A stretch of DNA of 64,000 bases from NCBI RefSeq assembly GCF_011386835.1, contig NC_088794.1, positions 91,744,009 to 91,808,008 of the forward strand. Reading direction: 5' to 3'. Below the pieces are notes generated by a model. It made no database searches, was not told where the DNA came from, and saw only the letters and a program-made list of their open reading frames with translations. This document shows, one piece after another, positions 47,903 to 60,950 of the stretch. Made by a program: the position numbers and the translations under genes. Source of the DNA: Chrysemys picta bellii. Its lineage: Eukaryota; Chordata; Testudines; Emydidae. Within the stretch, counting starts at the first letter, position 1; every line of letters starts with the position of its first letter.

Positions 47903-48958
47903 CATAGGCGTGCACAGCCCATTCCATTAGGGTGTGCACCCAGGGAGCCCCGCCCCTGCCCTAGCCCCGCCCCCATCCACTCCCTCCTACTTCCCGCCCC
48001 CATCCACTCCCTCCTACTTCCCGCCCTGACTTCCCCCCCTCAGAACTCCCCCCCCCGCTCCTTGTCCCCTGACTACCCCCTCCTGGGAACCCTGCCCCTA
48101 ACTGCCCCCCAGGACCCCACCCCTATATAAGCCTCCTTGCTCCTTGTCCCCTGACTGCCCCCCTAGGACCTTACCCCCTACCTGTCCCCTGACTGCCCTG
48201 ACCCTTATCCACATCCCCACCCCCAGACAGACCCCCGGGACTCCCACGCCTATCCAACCACTCCCCGCCCCCTGACAGGACCCCCAGAACTCCTGACCCA
48301 TACAACCCCCCCCTGCTCCCTGCCTCCCCCAATCCCTCTCCACACCCCTGTCTCCGGACAGCCCCCCCAGAACTCCTGACTCATCCAAACTCACCGAGCT
48401 TCTTGTCCCCTGACCACCCCCTCCAGAGACCCCCCCCCACCCTAACTGCCTCCCCAGGACCTTCCTTGCTCCCTGTCCCCTGACTGCCCTGACCCCTATC
48501 CACCCCCTGACAGACCCTGGGACTCCCATGCCCCATCCAACCCCCCTGCTCCCTGACTGCCCCCTCCAGAGATCCCTCACCCCTAACCACCCCCCCGGGA
48601 TCCCACCCCTATCCAACCCACACTGCTCCCTGTCCCCTGACTGCCCCCACCCCTTATCCAACCCCCCTGGCCCCGGACCCCTTACCATGAGATGAGGCTC
48701 CTAGCCTCCCCATAGAGCCAAACACTGCCCTGCGGGAGCGCACAGCCCCGGCCCCCAGAGTGCTGCACGTGCGGCGGCATGGCTCCAGGGGAGGGGGAAG
48801 GCGGGAGAGGGGCTGGCGGCTTGCTACACTCAGCTGGGCACTCCGGCCCGGGAGCGCAGATCCCGCAGCTTGCCGTGCCGGGAGATGGGGGCCATTTGCC
48901 CACCCCTGCATTAGGGTGTGCCTGGGCACACCTGGCACACCCTGTGCGCATGCCTGTG
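47903..48958. mobile_element. 1-kb hAT-type MITE with C-rich tandem interior
   Basis: Ends CATAGGCGTGCACAG and CTGTGCGCATGCCTGTG are inverted repeats, with a second internal pair ATTAGGGTGTGC near both ends. Exact 8-bp duplications ATTGGCAA lie at 47895-47902 and 48959-48966. The interior 47950-48680 is a degenerate tandem array based on CTCCCTGTCCCCTGACTGCC, very C-rich on the plus strand. Its long minus-strand frame (Gly-rich) is an artefact. Confidence 0.88.
47955..48680. repeat. degenerate C-rich tandem repeat
   Basis: Irregular units with the core TGTCCCCTGACTGCCCC and AGGACCCCACCCCTA repeat a dozen or more times. The minus strand is G-rich with many runs of four or more G. Confidence 0.7.
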
Positions 48959-48966
48959 ATTGGCAA

Positions 48967-51389
48967 TAGCCCTTTCTTGGCCCAGGGAAGGAATTGCTTC
49001 AAAGCAGCATTTGTGGGGACTTCCTTTGCTTGACTGGCAGATGTGTTGAAGCTGGAATGCTTTTTTAACTTTTCTCAAAAACAATATCAGTTTAGGGGTC
49101 TGAGTCATTTGCTGGACAAATGGCCAGATTAAACTCACTTAAATCACTCTCCCCAGCATAGTAGTTGGAGTCACTTTGTATTCTGCACATTACTGTAACT
49201 AAGACTTGAATTTTAACCCTTGCTGGATCACCACCTTTAGAAGTCTGTGTTGTTCAGGGCAATTTTGTTGCATAAAATATTGTCATTTATTTGTACAACG
49301 ATACTCTGAAAAAATGGTACATCAAAATGCAATTTCATTGCATGAAGTATCAAAACATGGTGATACCATAAGTTCCATTTTAAAATAACCCCCCTTACTT
49401 CCAACAACCTTCAGCCTGTTGCTGCAGGGTAAATTAAAGAAAATCAGGATGAGCCTTTTTTTTATGCTAGTGGTTGTCATGATACATTTAAGTTAGGAGT
49501 TACCTAGATGGCAGTAAAACACATTTATCATGATTATACTAGTATGCCTGGAGTACAAATAGTTTGATATGCCTGAAATAAAAGGACCACTTTAGGTGTA
49601 TGGTGCAGTTGCTTTGTCCCAATTACAATATAAATGCCATATTCTTCAGCTTTACCCACACGAGTAATTCTTACTCAACAACACAAGTTGTTCTATTGAC
49701 TTCATTAGGATGTAGGTGAAATAGGAGTTGCAAGACTATGCCTGTTTTGTTGAGTACTTAAAATGTGTCTCTTTTCTGTTAAACTGGTGATTCATGTGGA
49801 AGTGGAACAATAACAATATGGAGTAGCAGCATTCACTATAATTTAAATTACTTTCTGAAACCTTTACTTTTCAGGCTGAAATTTCCCTAAAGGTGACTTT
49901 AAAAAAAGGCTTAAGATGAAATTTAACCTTTTTTGAGACTGAGGATAAAAAACAGCATTCTTTCAATTCTTTTTAAAGGTGACTTACAAAGTAAAAGAAT
50001 GGACTTGTGTGCTTTTTTGTTTCTTTATGATATGTAAAGAAAACCTGGACTTAAAAAAAAAAGTATGGGAATGGTTTTTTACTAGTTGTTTTACATTAGG
50101 AATTAAAATCTTGTCTATCTTGACAGACTATAGTTATTGAAAGAGTTAAATCATTACGTCACAAGAGACTGAACTGAGCAAAACCGAATAAACTGACAGT
50201 CTGTGAGGAAAAGGGATTTTTAGCCAGGCTGTTTAAAACTGTTGTTTCTTTTTGTTAATTCCAGTATGTAATGAATGCATTGTTGAAAAAGAGATCTGTT
50301 AAAATTTAAAACTCCTGCGCCTTTAATTAAAGTGAGAATGTTCACACAAAACATATTTGAGAGCCCAAAAAAGTCAGACAAAATCATACTTGACATTCCT
50401 GATATTTCAAATATAAAAAAAGAAGACTTTTAACCTATATTTTTCAGGCCTTTATACCTCATAAAGAAACAATAAAGGGTATAAAATTAATGTTTTAGGA
50501 ATCCTTTGCAGGTCACCTTTAACTGGCAGTGAAATAGCTGGAGGTAGCAACTTGAAATTTGACAAAGAAATATACTTCTTTGGAGAGAGATTTCTTTGAA
50601 TAATCAAGTGAAAATTGGTTTTGATTTGACAAACTTATGAACCAAAGTCACCTTCCACGTGCAACCTACGTTCTACACTGTGTTTTCTTGCTAGGCTAAT
50701 AAAACACACAGCTAAGACCACATTGCACATGGGGTTCTGAATATATGTCAGAATTGTAATATTTAGCAAGTACTCAAGAGTCAGGTAGGCACAGCATTTT
50801 ATTTAAATATGTAACTTCAACATAAGCAAAATGAACACTTTTTTGTAATTTAATTTGGTTGTCAGTATGAAAAATAACCTTCAATATTAAAGATTGTCAC
50901 ACTAGAAACCAACTGAAATTGTGTTACCAATCAATTCCATCCTCACAATTACTTAAACAAGCAAAAATTCTTCACTATTAATACACAGATTTTAAGTATC
51001 TGGTTTACTTGCTGACTTTGGGCAAACTTAAGAGCTTCATCTGTGGCAGTAAATAGTCACCCTACCGGTGAATATTTTAAAGATGACCTGTAATACACAG
51101 TCCTCTTGTCAAGAAAGTTGAAGAGAAAAGCTAAGGGAAAACAAAACACGTAACAATCATAAGAGAGAAAACACAATAAACAACAACTAATAAAATTACC
51201 TGCATAAGGCAACAGCTTCTCCTTATGCTTTATGGCAAAACAGAATCATCTATTGAGTCTGTAACTGCCACCTACTATACTCATTCATTCATGCCATTAC
51301 ACTCTCTTAGCCTGCTCTATTGCCTTACAAAAATAGCAGAACTGTTTTAATGTTACCCCATTTTCTCAATACTCTCAATAAATCCCTCA
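48967..51389. other. intergenic, nothing recognised
   Basis: AT-rich sequence upstream of TMEM62. Short frames only, none family-like. Confidence 0.5.
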
Positions 51390-53890
51390 TAGTATGTTAT
51401 CATCTTAAATCATATAAATTCTTCTTTCCTGGGAACATGCCCTGCATTCCCATATCAGGTGATCAACTGTTTCTCTAACCTTACATGTGTTACATAGCCC
51501 ATCTTTGTGTTTATTCGATAAATATAAATTACTAGTAAAACCACAGTGATCAGCTAACAGTCTTAAGTATGAGTACTTGACTGATCCTTTCATAACTTTG
51601 GAGTAGTGCATTATCCTCTATTTTTGGACATACTTCATAGAATCTTTTTCCTCTTTTCTCCTTGGTCCACAATTCTTGCTATTCCTTTTTAAATCTTTTT
51701 TTAACTACATTTTTCTCAAAGGAATATCAATTTCTCCATTTTTAATGCATTTTTTCTTCTTTATCCACCATTTATTGCCAGGTATCCCAGCACGTGCTTG
51801 AATCCATACTAGTAGTATGTTCATGACTGAGCTTACTATTGGAAAAAAAATCATTTATTAGATCACTTCTGCTTTCTGAGGTACAGTACCCTTTTTAAAT
51901 GCCAGTATAATAGCACTTGAGTTTGAATTGATTCTTACTTTTGAAGTTCTGATCTGGGCACAGAACTAAAGGCTTGACAGCCAAAATCTATGACTGATCT
52001 TATTAATGCTCTATATAGCATAATCAGCACTTTCTTATCTGCTTCCAAATTAGTCCCAGCAATACTTTAAAGCAAATTAATCCTACCTTTATATTTATTT
52101 GTAATACTTTCTATATGACTCTTCCAAGTAAGTTTATTATCAAACAATACACCAAGAAATTTAAAACTGTTAAAAACATGCATAATGGAATGCTAAAATG
52201 TATTATGCTGTTCGGCCACTCAGTGGTGCTGTGTGTGACATATCTTATTTAAGCTAACCTCAGCCATACCTGGCAGAATATTAAAGGTTCTTATGATAAA
52301 CACATCTGATATGTATGTCTCTGAGAGGAAGCTCTGTAGTCAGTCCATATCTGGTACAGAAGCCTGTCCTGCTAGTAGCAGCCCTGCAACCGTGTACAAA
52401 AAATATGTGACATGGTGTCAGAAGTAAACTAGTGCCAAAGGAGAACAGAAACAGAAGGAACAACAAAGCAACAAAGGTTGCAAACAGAAGGAACCGTGAC
52501 AACATGCCCCTGTTCTCCATACAGATATAAATTACATTAATTTTTAATCTTTCTTCTAGTGAAGATGATTCCCTTTGTTTTAACAACTGAAAATTTAAGT
52601 CCCCATGCATTTCCCCAATCTGATACCTTCCTGAGTGCTTCATTGATTTTCTCTTCAGCCATTTTAATTCTTCTGTGTTTAACCCATATAGCACACCCAT
52701 CCTCAAATAAGGTAATTCCTATTCCTGCCCTTACACATTTTGGAAAATCATTTATCATAATATTAAGCAAGGTAGGGCTGATAATGCTTCCCTGCAGCAT
52801 GTCATTGGCAATACTATAGATTCCTGATAAGACTTTCTGTACTCTAACCTGTACAGTCCCCTTGCGCAAAAAATACCATAACATACTTCCTTTTATCCCT
52901 ATCATGACCAACTTATATAACAAACCCTCCTCCATAATATATCATATGCTTTTTTAATGTCCAAAAAAGTTATCAAATACTTTGTTCCTCATATTTTTTG
53001 TATTTCTGTTTCTAATCTTACAATATGATCAAGCATGCATCTCCTCCTCCTAAAACCCTTTTGCACATTATTTAGTTTCTCATTTTCCACCAGGTACACA
53101 ACTAGCCTCTCATTTATCATTCTTTCCATAACTTCACCCACACAAGATGTGAGGGCAGTTGGTCTATAGGCATCAGTTCTATAAGTAACTTGCCGGACTT
53201 CCCTATTGGAATGATCACTGCATACTTCCGTTCTACTGATATTACTCCTTTTCCCTGTACACTATTATAAAATTTTAATAAAATCCTTCAACTCCCTTCA
53301 GGTAAGCATTTAAGCATCATATTGCATATACTCTCTTTATCTAGGGTTGTCTTTGCTTTTATCTATAACTTTTTTTAGTTTCTGCATACTGAAGTTTTCA
53401 TTTAGTACATTATCAGCAGCTTCCCAGCCATTTAGAATCTCATCATTTTCTTCAACTAATTTCCATTCCCCCCCACCCCACCCCCCAAAAATCTGTACTT
53501 TGATTCTCATCATTATTTACTTTCTGGAACACTTTTGCTAGGATTTCTGCTTTTCCTTTGTTCAAACTTACTACTTTATCCATAAGACCGGGGAAAAAAT
53601 TGTTATTGCTCCGTATTCCATTCATTCTCCTAACTTGCTTGTAAACCTCTGAAACACTGGTATCTTTATTTATTTTCCCAGGATACTTTGTCCAGTTCTC
53701 TTTTTTAGTCCTCTTAAGAATTCTTTGTGCTACTGCCTTACTTTTTAAATATTTCATCAAGTGCTCATTGTTGGTTGCAATTTTAGCTTTTCTGTATGCC
53801 TTATTTCTTTTTTTAATTGCAATCTTATATTCTTCATTCCAACAAGGAACCAGATTTTTCAGTTTAGGACAATTTTATATCTTATGAACA
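51390..53890 (-). pseudogene. non-LTR retrotransposon (I/R1/jockey-like) relic
   Basis: The minus strand, 5' to 3', gives a pre-RT block (RILKRTKKENWTKY ... VYKQVRRMNG, about 53720-53630), RT blocks (IANDMLQGSIISPTLLNIMI at about 52820-52760; a ruined catalytic box at FEDGCAIWVK; ALRKVSDWGNAWGLKFSVVK at about 52640) and a C-terminal zinc-knuckle-like tail (GLCNTCKVRETVDHLIWECR, about 51490-51430). This layout fits LINEs with an RNase H/zinc-knuckle tail rather than CR1. An LTR-like piece is inserted at about 52195-52530. Inactive; clade assignment is tentative. Confidence 0.65.
52195..52530 (+). mobile_element. LTR-like fragment with possible primer-binding site
   Basis: Interrupts the LINE reading between about 52195 and 52530. 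TGGTGTCAGAAGTAAACT at about 52414 has the look of a primer-binding site just inside an LTR. Before it lies a roughly 210-bp block starting near TGTTCGGCCACTCAGTGG. Boundaries and family are uncertain. Confidence 0.4.
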
Positions 53891-54239
53891 GTAACTTTGG
53901 CTGCTGTGAGGCAGCAGCTTCTTGCCTCTGCCAAATATAAAGGGTTAGCCCCCAAAAAGGCACTGAATGCCAAGCCAATCTGGTCAAATTGTAATTATCT
54001 CTGACACTCCTGTTAGATGCAACATTCTTTACCTGTAATTGAGTGTCATTTAAAAAGGTGAGAAATTATTTTCTGTGTCTAAAACATCAGAGAAACGGAT
54101 TCCAACAACAGTCAAATATCCCAGAATAAACATTAAAAACAAATTATGCTGTTATTTAGCTGGGACTTCAGAACTGCACTGATCACTCACATTGAGTATA
54201 GGGAGAGCTGGTATCTGACCTTTTTATTCTTATAGTGGA

Positions 54240-56105
54240 AAATAAGAATGCCCATATTAGATCAGACCAATGGTCCATCTAGCACAGTATTCTGTCTTCC
54301 TATAGTGGCCAGTGCCAGATGCTTCAGAGGGAGCGAACAGAATAGGGCAATTTATCAACTGATCCATCCCCTGTTGTCCAGTCCCATCTTCTGTCAGTCA
54401 GAGGTTTAGGAACACCTAGAACATGGGATTGAATCCCAGGCCACCTTGGCTAATAGGCATTGATGGACTTATCCTCCATGAATTTATCCAGTTCTTTTTT
54501 GAACTCAGTTATACTTTTGACCTTCACAATATCCCCTGGCAATGAGTTCCACGGGTTAGCTATGCATTGTTTGAAGAAGTACTTCCTTTCATTTGTTTTA
54601 AACCTGCTGACTATTAATTTAATCAGCTAACCCCTAGTTCTTGTGTTATGTGAAGGGGTAAATAACATTTCCCTATTCACTTTCTCCATAGCATCCATGA
54701 TTTTATAGACGTCTAACATATCCCCCCTCAACTGTCTCTTTTCTAAGATGAACATTTCCAGTGTTTGTAATCTCTCCTCATATGGAAGTTGTTCCATACC
54801 CCCTAGTAATTTTTGTTGCCCTTCTCTGTACTTTTTCCAATTCTAATATATCTTTTCTGAGATGGGGTGGCCAGGACTGCATGCAGTTCTGTATTCCAGG
54901 TGTGGGCATATCATGGATTTATATAGTGGCATTATACTATCCCTTTCCTAATGGATCCTAATATTTTGGAAGCCTTTTTGACTGCCACTGCAAGTTGAGC
55001 AGATGTTTTCATGATGATTTCAAGAGCTCTTTCTTGAGTGATAACAGCTAATTTAGACCCCAACATTTTGTATGTATAGTTGGGATTACTTTTTCCAAAA
55101 TGCATACTTTGCATTTATCAACATTTAATTTAATCTGCCATTTTCTTGCCCAACCAGTCACCCAGATTTGTGAGATCTCTTTGTAACTCTTCGCAGTCTG
55201 CTTTGGATTTAACTATCATGAGTCATTTTATATTGTCTGCAAACTTTGCCATCTCACTGTTTACCCTTTTTTCCAGATCATTTACAAATACATTGAACAG
55301 AGCTGGTCCCAGTACAGATCTGTGGGGGTACCCCCTACTTATTTCTCCCTATTGTGAAAACTGATAGTTTATTCTTATCCTTTGTTTCCTATCTTTTAAC
55401 CAATTACTTATTCATGAGAGGACCTTCCCTCTTATCCCATGACTACTTAGTTTGTTTAAAAGCCTTTGGTAAGGGAACTTGTTAAAGGCTTTCTGAAAGT
55501 CCAAGTACACTATCTCTGCTGTATCACCCTTGTTCGCATGTTTGATGACCCCTTTCAAAGAATTCAAATAGATTGTTGAGGCATGATTTCTCTTTACAAA
55601 ACTGTGTTAACTCTTCCCCAATATATCATGTTCCCCTCCGTGTCTGATAATTCTGTTCTTTATTATAGTTTCAGCCAATTTGCTTTGTTCTGGAGTTAGG
55701 CTTGCTGGCCTGTAATTGCCAGGATCACTTCTAGAGCCCTTTTTAAAAATCTGTGTCACATTAACTGTCCTCCAGTTATCTTGTACAAAACCTCCTCTAT
55801 TGACACCTCAATCTGGGACAGTTCCTCAGATTTGTCACTAAAAAGAATGGCTCAGGGGTGGGAATCTCCCTCATATCCTCTGCAGTGAAGGCCAATGCAA
55901 AGAATTACTTTAGCTTCTCCGCAACAGTCTTGTCTTCCTTAAGTGCCCTTTCAGCACCTCCATTGTCCAGTGGCCCCACTTATTGTTGGAAGGCTTCCTG
56001 CTTCTGATGTACTTAAAAAAATTTCTGTTAGTTTTTGTGACTTTTGCTAATTGCTCTTCAAATTCTTTTTTGACTTGCCTAATTATAATGTAGCCCACTG
56101 CTCCT
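54240..56105 (-). pseudogene. second CR1 LINE relic, minus strand
   Basis: Same family as the copy at 5.4 kb: the 3' end at 54245-54400 and the run CAAAACCTCCTCTATTGACA (about 55785) recur nearly unchanged in the first copy. RT-derived frames are badly broken (QERALEIIMKTSAQLA at about 55034 is 3' of the RT). The upstream block IRQVKKEFEEQLAKVTKTNRNFFKYIRSRKPS (about 56075-55980) is a pre-RT segment. Inactive. Confidence 0.8.
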
Positions 56106-56689
56106 TTGGGAAAGTCGTTTTGAAAAAAAATATCAGAGGAAAAGCTTAACTCTCTAGAATGGTATATGCTAAAAACTCTTGAGCCAAAGAGATTGAAATG
56201 TACATGTGCAGCAAGCATAGACACAAAGGTTTCCAGTCACAGTAGCTGGGTGTCTCAAGAGGATATGCAGACGTCATTGAACCTAAACTACACCTAGGCA
56301 CTATGAGTTTGAACCTTACCCTTGGTAGAAATCTGAGAATGAGCTGTAGGCAGGTAGTTGCCTCTGTTAAGGGCTTTTATGCTTTTGGAAAATGTGCCCT
56401 GCTAATTTGTACAGCTCATTTAGAAAGGACTGGCTGTAACTATTTTCTGCAGGATAATAAATTACACATCTCTGTGCAGATATGTGAAAATGATTGCTGG
56501 GCATGTTGCTACTTTTCCATCTGGGGATTATTATAGCAGAGCACCAGCACTGACTAATCAATTCATATTGATTAACTAGAGGGAAGATGAAAGACAATTG
56601 GGATACTATAATCATGTTTCCTGAACAGTGGAACTGAGCGTACTTAAAGGTCCAGGGGTTCTTGAGATACATTCCCCTAACATGAGGTG
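56106..56689. other. intergenic, nothing recognised
   Basis: Anonymous AT-rich sequence between the CR1 relic and the composite hAT nest. Confidence 0.4.
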
Positions 56690-57129
56690 CTCATAACCAG
56701 AGGCGGATTAAGCTTTTGTGGGGCCCTGGGCCAGGGCAAGTGAGGGCCGTTTCCTATCCCTCCGCCCACAGTACCCCCGCCCCCTGGCACTCCTGCCGGG
56801 GAGCAGGGTTGGGGCAAGGGTACGCTCATTTTTCTGCCTCCCCAATTGGTGGGGCCCCTGGGTATAGCTCCAGGGCCATCCTTAGGATTTATGGTGCCCT
56901 AGGCGGGATTATTAAACTGATGCCCCTGTGCCTGACTTGCTCTTAACAACACAAACATAAGCTGACAGTATTGGAAAACTTGCCACATGCATGTTATTAA
57001 ACCCAGTTTAACTTAATTAAGCACACTGTGATGCTGATGGACTAGCACTAAAGAAGTAGCACTATAGAAAAAATTCTGATTTGACAGAATGATGCAAATA
57101 ATATAATTTTTTTAATTTGTCAACATTTT

Positions 57130-57800
57130 ATTGGAAATTTATATGAAGAGGTATTTAAACAAGGATTTGTTTTTAATTAAAAGCAATCTTTCTGGCATTT
57201 TTTTGGCTGCAAAAGCAGTAATAATGTCATTGTATGACAAAGACAAAGTGATGTCTTGTTCGATTGCAGGAATAGCAAGACCAGTCAAGCATTCCTGACT
57301 CATTGTAGAACGCAGATAGTTTTTAATGAGCTTTAGTTTTGAGAAACTCCGTTCTCCTGATGCTACTGTTACAGGAATTGTCGGTAGAATACGAGTGGCA
57401 ATGTACACATTAGGATATATGTCAACAAGTTTGCTGGTATGAATAAACTATACAATGTCCATCACCGATTTTGCATGTGGCAACATTGGTTGCCGTGTAC
57501 TCAAATCTTCGTTCAGTTCAAGTCCATTTAAATCAAAACTATCATCGTGCTTCACGAGGCTCTCTAGGTTCTTGTGCTGTGACCTTGAGCTAGTGTGAAG
57601 ACACCTCACAAGGCGCTCCGCCCTGACTGAGACACGGTAGAGTTGGAAACCCATGTCATTTTTACAAAGCCACTTTTTAGTTTTAAATGTATAGGGGGCA
57701 TCAGTCTTAATGTTAGTTACAACTCTATATCAACCTTCTACTGTAAATAGATCAATGGCATTATCCAGTTTAATAAGCTGAGTTTCCAAGCAGTGGGGAA
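57130..57800 (-). pseudogene. hAT transposase C-terminal relic (ZMYM1-like)
   Basis: The minus strand reads the hAT dimerisation domain: TILPTIPVTVASGERSFSK-like block (ILPTIPVTVASGERSFSKLK, about 57385-57325), then IKNYLRSTMSQECLTGLAI, and an upstream part with GFQLYRVSVRAERLVRC (about 57650-57600) joined in the same frame through one stop at about 57447. This is the family found in ZMYM1-like host proteins. The N-terminal part and catalytic residues were not seen. Confidence 0.75.
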
Positions 57801-58239
57801 ATATAACCCCTAGTTTTACTCCTAGGTAAAGCACAAAGTGACCGGAATGAAGTCAGCACAGAATCATCTCCTCTAGATTAAGGCAGCACAGAAATGTTAC
57901 AGAAGTCCTATTGTGCCTTATTTTTCTTTGGAAAGACGTGAGCCATAGCAGCACATTTTGGGCACTGCCAGAAAGACAGGATAAAACACTGCCTCTAAAG
58001 TTCCATCAAAAACTGACATTTTCACAGCTCTGGCGTGATCTGCTGCACAGATTCTTCACAAGGAAGTGTCCCTGGCCTTTTAAACTCATATTAACCATGT
58101 ATTGACTTTATGAAAGTTGGACAAAACATTGTGAAAACGTAAGACATTGGCTGCCCAACCTCTGGGCTGGCAAAAGCTATCCTGACTCACTGGGAAAAAA
58201 AGCAAGAGAATCTTAGTACAACAGATGGTCACTCTATAC

Positions 58240-59081
58240 CAGGGGTCGGCAACCTTTCAGAAGTGGTGTGCCAAGTTCACTGTCATTTAAGGTTTCCCAT
58301 GCCAGTAATACATTTTAACATTTGTAGAAGGTCTCTCTCTATGTCTATATTATATAAATAAACTATTGTTGTATTTAAAGTAAATAAGGTTTTTAAAATA
58401 TTTAAGAAGCTTCATTTAAAATCAAATTAAAAGCAGATCTTATCAGTTTAGTGTGATCCTTGCTTGGGATCCTTCTCTGGGGTTCCAGCCACCAGCCCCG
58501 CTCAGCCCACTGCCAGTCTGGGGTCCAGCCGCTGGCCCTGCTCAGCCCACTGCCGGTCTGGGATTCCATTCACTCAGCCGGCAGCGGGCTGAGCAGGCCG
58601 GTGGCGGGCTGAGCAGGGCCGGCGGGGGGCTGAGCGGCTCAGTCCGTTGCCAGTCTGGGGTGCCGGCAGCACTCAGCCTGTTGCTGCTCTGGGGTTCCGG
58701 CTGCCGGCCCCTTGCCAGTCGGGGTCCCAGCCACTGGCCCCGCTCGGCCTGCCGCCGGCCCCACTCAGCCCCCCACCGGCCCCGCTCAGTCAGCTGCCGG
58801 CTGAGTGAATGGAACCCCAGGCCGGCAGCGGGTTGAGTGGCTCAGCCGGGGTCTCAGCCGCCGGCCTGCTCAGCCCGTTGCCAGCCTGGGGTTCCTTGGG
58901 GGTCCCCAGGCCAGCAGCAGGTGCTGAGTGGGGCCAGCGGCTGGGACCCCAGCTAGCAATGGGGCAGCAGCCGGAACCCCAGAGCAGAGGTGGGCTGAGC
59001 CACTCAGCCCGCCACTGTGTGCCATCAAAAATCAGCTCACATGCCACCTTTGGCACGTGTGCCGTAGGTTGCCGACCCCTG
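58240..59081. mobile_element. hAT-type MITE with GGGGTCGGCAACC ends
   Basis: Ends CAGGGGTCGGCAACC and GGTTGCCGACCCCTG are perfect 15-bp inverted repeats. Exact 8-bp duplications CTCTATAC lie at 58232-58239 and 59082-59089. The interior is AT-rich on the left and a GC-rich tandem array on the right (CAGCCCGCTGCCGG-like units, 58480-59000). The perfect ends and flanks suggest it is one of the younger insertions. Confidence 0.92.
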
Positions 59082-59681
59082 CTCTATACACTACTAAGGG
59101 GATGAGCATATTACAGTTGTTGGAGGGCTCTATTTAGCAGTAACAGGGCTATAGGAAAGTCAGTCAACATTTTTTGTTTCTCTGATGAAACCTGGCCCAC
59201 TCCCTGCCCCAAACCAAATCTGTCACAAATAATTGTCAACAACTTAATTTTCTGTTTTTGGCTAAGATATTGATTTAAAAAAATATATTGAAATTGAATT
59301 CAGGGATTGTTAGCAAGCATTTTTGGCAAAAAAAGTTGTTAAATGACAATCTAAATGGCAACACAGTCCTGCTTTCATGCTTGGCTCACCCCCAGCCTGC
59401 TGGGCCCACAGCTGCAGTAGAGGAGGAGATAGGTGGAAAACTGCAGGACCCCAAGATCCACCTCTTGGGGTGCAGAGTGGCAACAGCAGCAGAAAACCCT
59501 CAGGTCCGATCACACACCAATGGGCACCACCGCCAGCCCCACGGACCAAGGTGAAGTTAGTCCAGCATCTGATCTCAGGGACGGGGCACCCATGGAGCCA
59601 CCGCAGCTCATCCTGCCCTGTGCAGCTCCCCCCGGATGAGATGGATCGCTGCCAGCCCGGGGGAGAGACGCGCTCCCCAGC

Positions 59682-60015
59682 TAGGGTGACCAGATCCAGA
59701 TGTCCTGATTTTATAGGATCAGTCCCGATATTTGGGGCTTTGTCTTATATAGGCACCAATTACCCCCACCTAGGGTGACCAGACAGCAAGTGTGAAAAAT
59801 CAGGACGGAGGTGGGAGGGTAAAGGAGACTATATAAGAAAAAGACCCAAAAATTGGGACTGTTTTTCCCTCTCTTACACACCCCAAATACTCTGTCCAGC
59901 ACCTCCCAAATACCATCTCCCAGTACACACACACCCCTCCAGCACCCCAAAATACCCCTCCCCCCGCAGCAGTGTCGTCTATTACGGAACTTGAAATACA
60001 GGTGGGGTCACCCTA
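59682..60015. mobile_element. two adjoining pieces of the TAGGGTGACCAGA MITE family
   Basis: A first piece starts TAGGGTGACCAGATCC at 59682. A second start, TAGGGTGACCAGACAGC, is at 59771, and the pair closes with GGTCACCCTA at 60015. The inside shares AAGTGTGAAAAATC(A/G)GGAC with the copy at 46969. Confidence 0.7.
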
Positions 60016-60950
60016 GATACAGTTGAATTTTAAAGGCAGGTGTTTCTGTTCTACCTCATGGAGTGACCGCAATGGGGCCAGGCTCTGGAAGTCTCAATGA
60101 GCTACAATCCCAGCTGGGTCCCCAGAGGTAGTTCCAGAAGGGCGGGGTGATTCCCTGCACAGCCCGGGCAGAGGCAGTGTTGCCCTTTTCTCTCCCCTCA
60201 TTCCGAAGGCTTGGCCCGGACCCATGACACAAGGTTGGGTGAGCTGGGTACATGCTGGGAAAAGCCCTGAGGCCCCCCCACTCAGGCTGGTGCAGAGAGG
60301 GGAGCAGAGCCCGGAGGCCTCCAGCCTGGCTCTCTCTCTCCTTCCCCTCTCCACCTAGTACCTTGTGTACCCCGCTGCGGCTGGGCTGAATCTCGCCCCG
60401 GGGGCCCAGCCAAGGGACACCCCATCTCTCTCTCTCGCTCTCCCAGGGGTCTCTCTCAGAGTCAGGGTCACCGTCCACTGACGGAAGAGGTGCCTGGCGG
60501 TTGCAGGGAGTCTCGCTTGCTCAAGTGGAGATGACTCCGTCCAAGGCAGAGTGGCGCCTGCCAACATTCCCCGCTCCGGCGGGGTCTGTCCACCAGCTAC
60601 CTCGTCCCTGGAGCGCAGGGTCTCGCCTCTGCCCCATGCGGAGGGAGCCCTCATTGCTCAGTGTATAACAGGGGGGTCGCTTAGCCTCCTGTACAACACG
60701 AGCAAGAGCCTTGTGTCCAGCAAGTATAAATGGGAGTGGTTCCCCCTGGGCTTTGTCTGTGGGTCCGGAAGCCCGGGAGGGCGCCGCCCCTCACTCCCAG
60801 GCTGGGGTGGCCGCATGGCCGGAGTCAGACTGCTGTCTAGCCCTGTCCACACAGGGGACAGAGAGGGGGACACGGGGGCACACACCAGAGCTCCTCACCT
60901 ATGATATAGGAGAACAAGCCCCATGGACTCTCGCCCTCGGTTTTACAATT
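60016..60950. other. GC-rich intergenic block, unclassified
   Basis: CpG-containing, with C/T-rich tracts (TCTCTCTCTCGCTCTCCC near 60430) and a TATA-like GTATAAATGG at 60724. Open frames on both strands have no family likeness. It may be a worn LTR or an unknown element inside the hAT relic. Confidence 0.35.

Noticed and set aside
48098..48688. 196-codon glycine-rich minus-strand frame
   Set aside because: Antisense of the C-rich tandem array in a MITE; no signal of a real protein.
60056..60904. Frames of 100-140 codons on both strands
   Set aside because: GC-rich block without motifs; codon content looks random.
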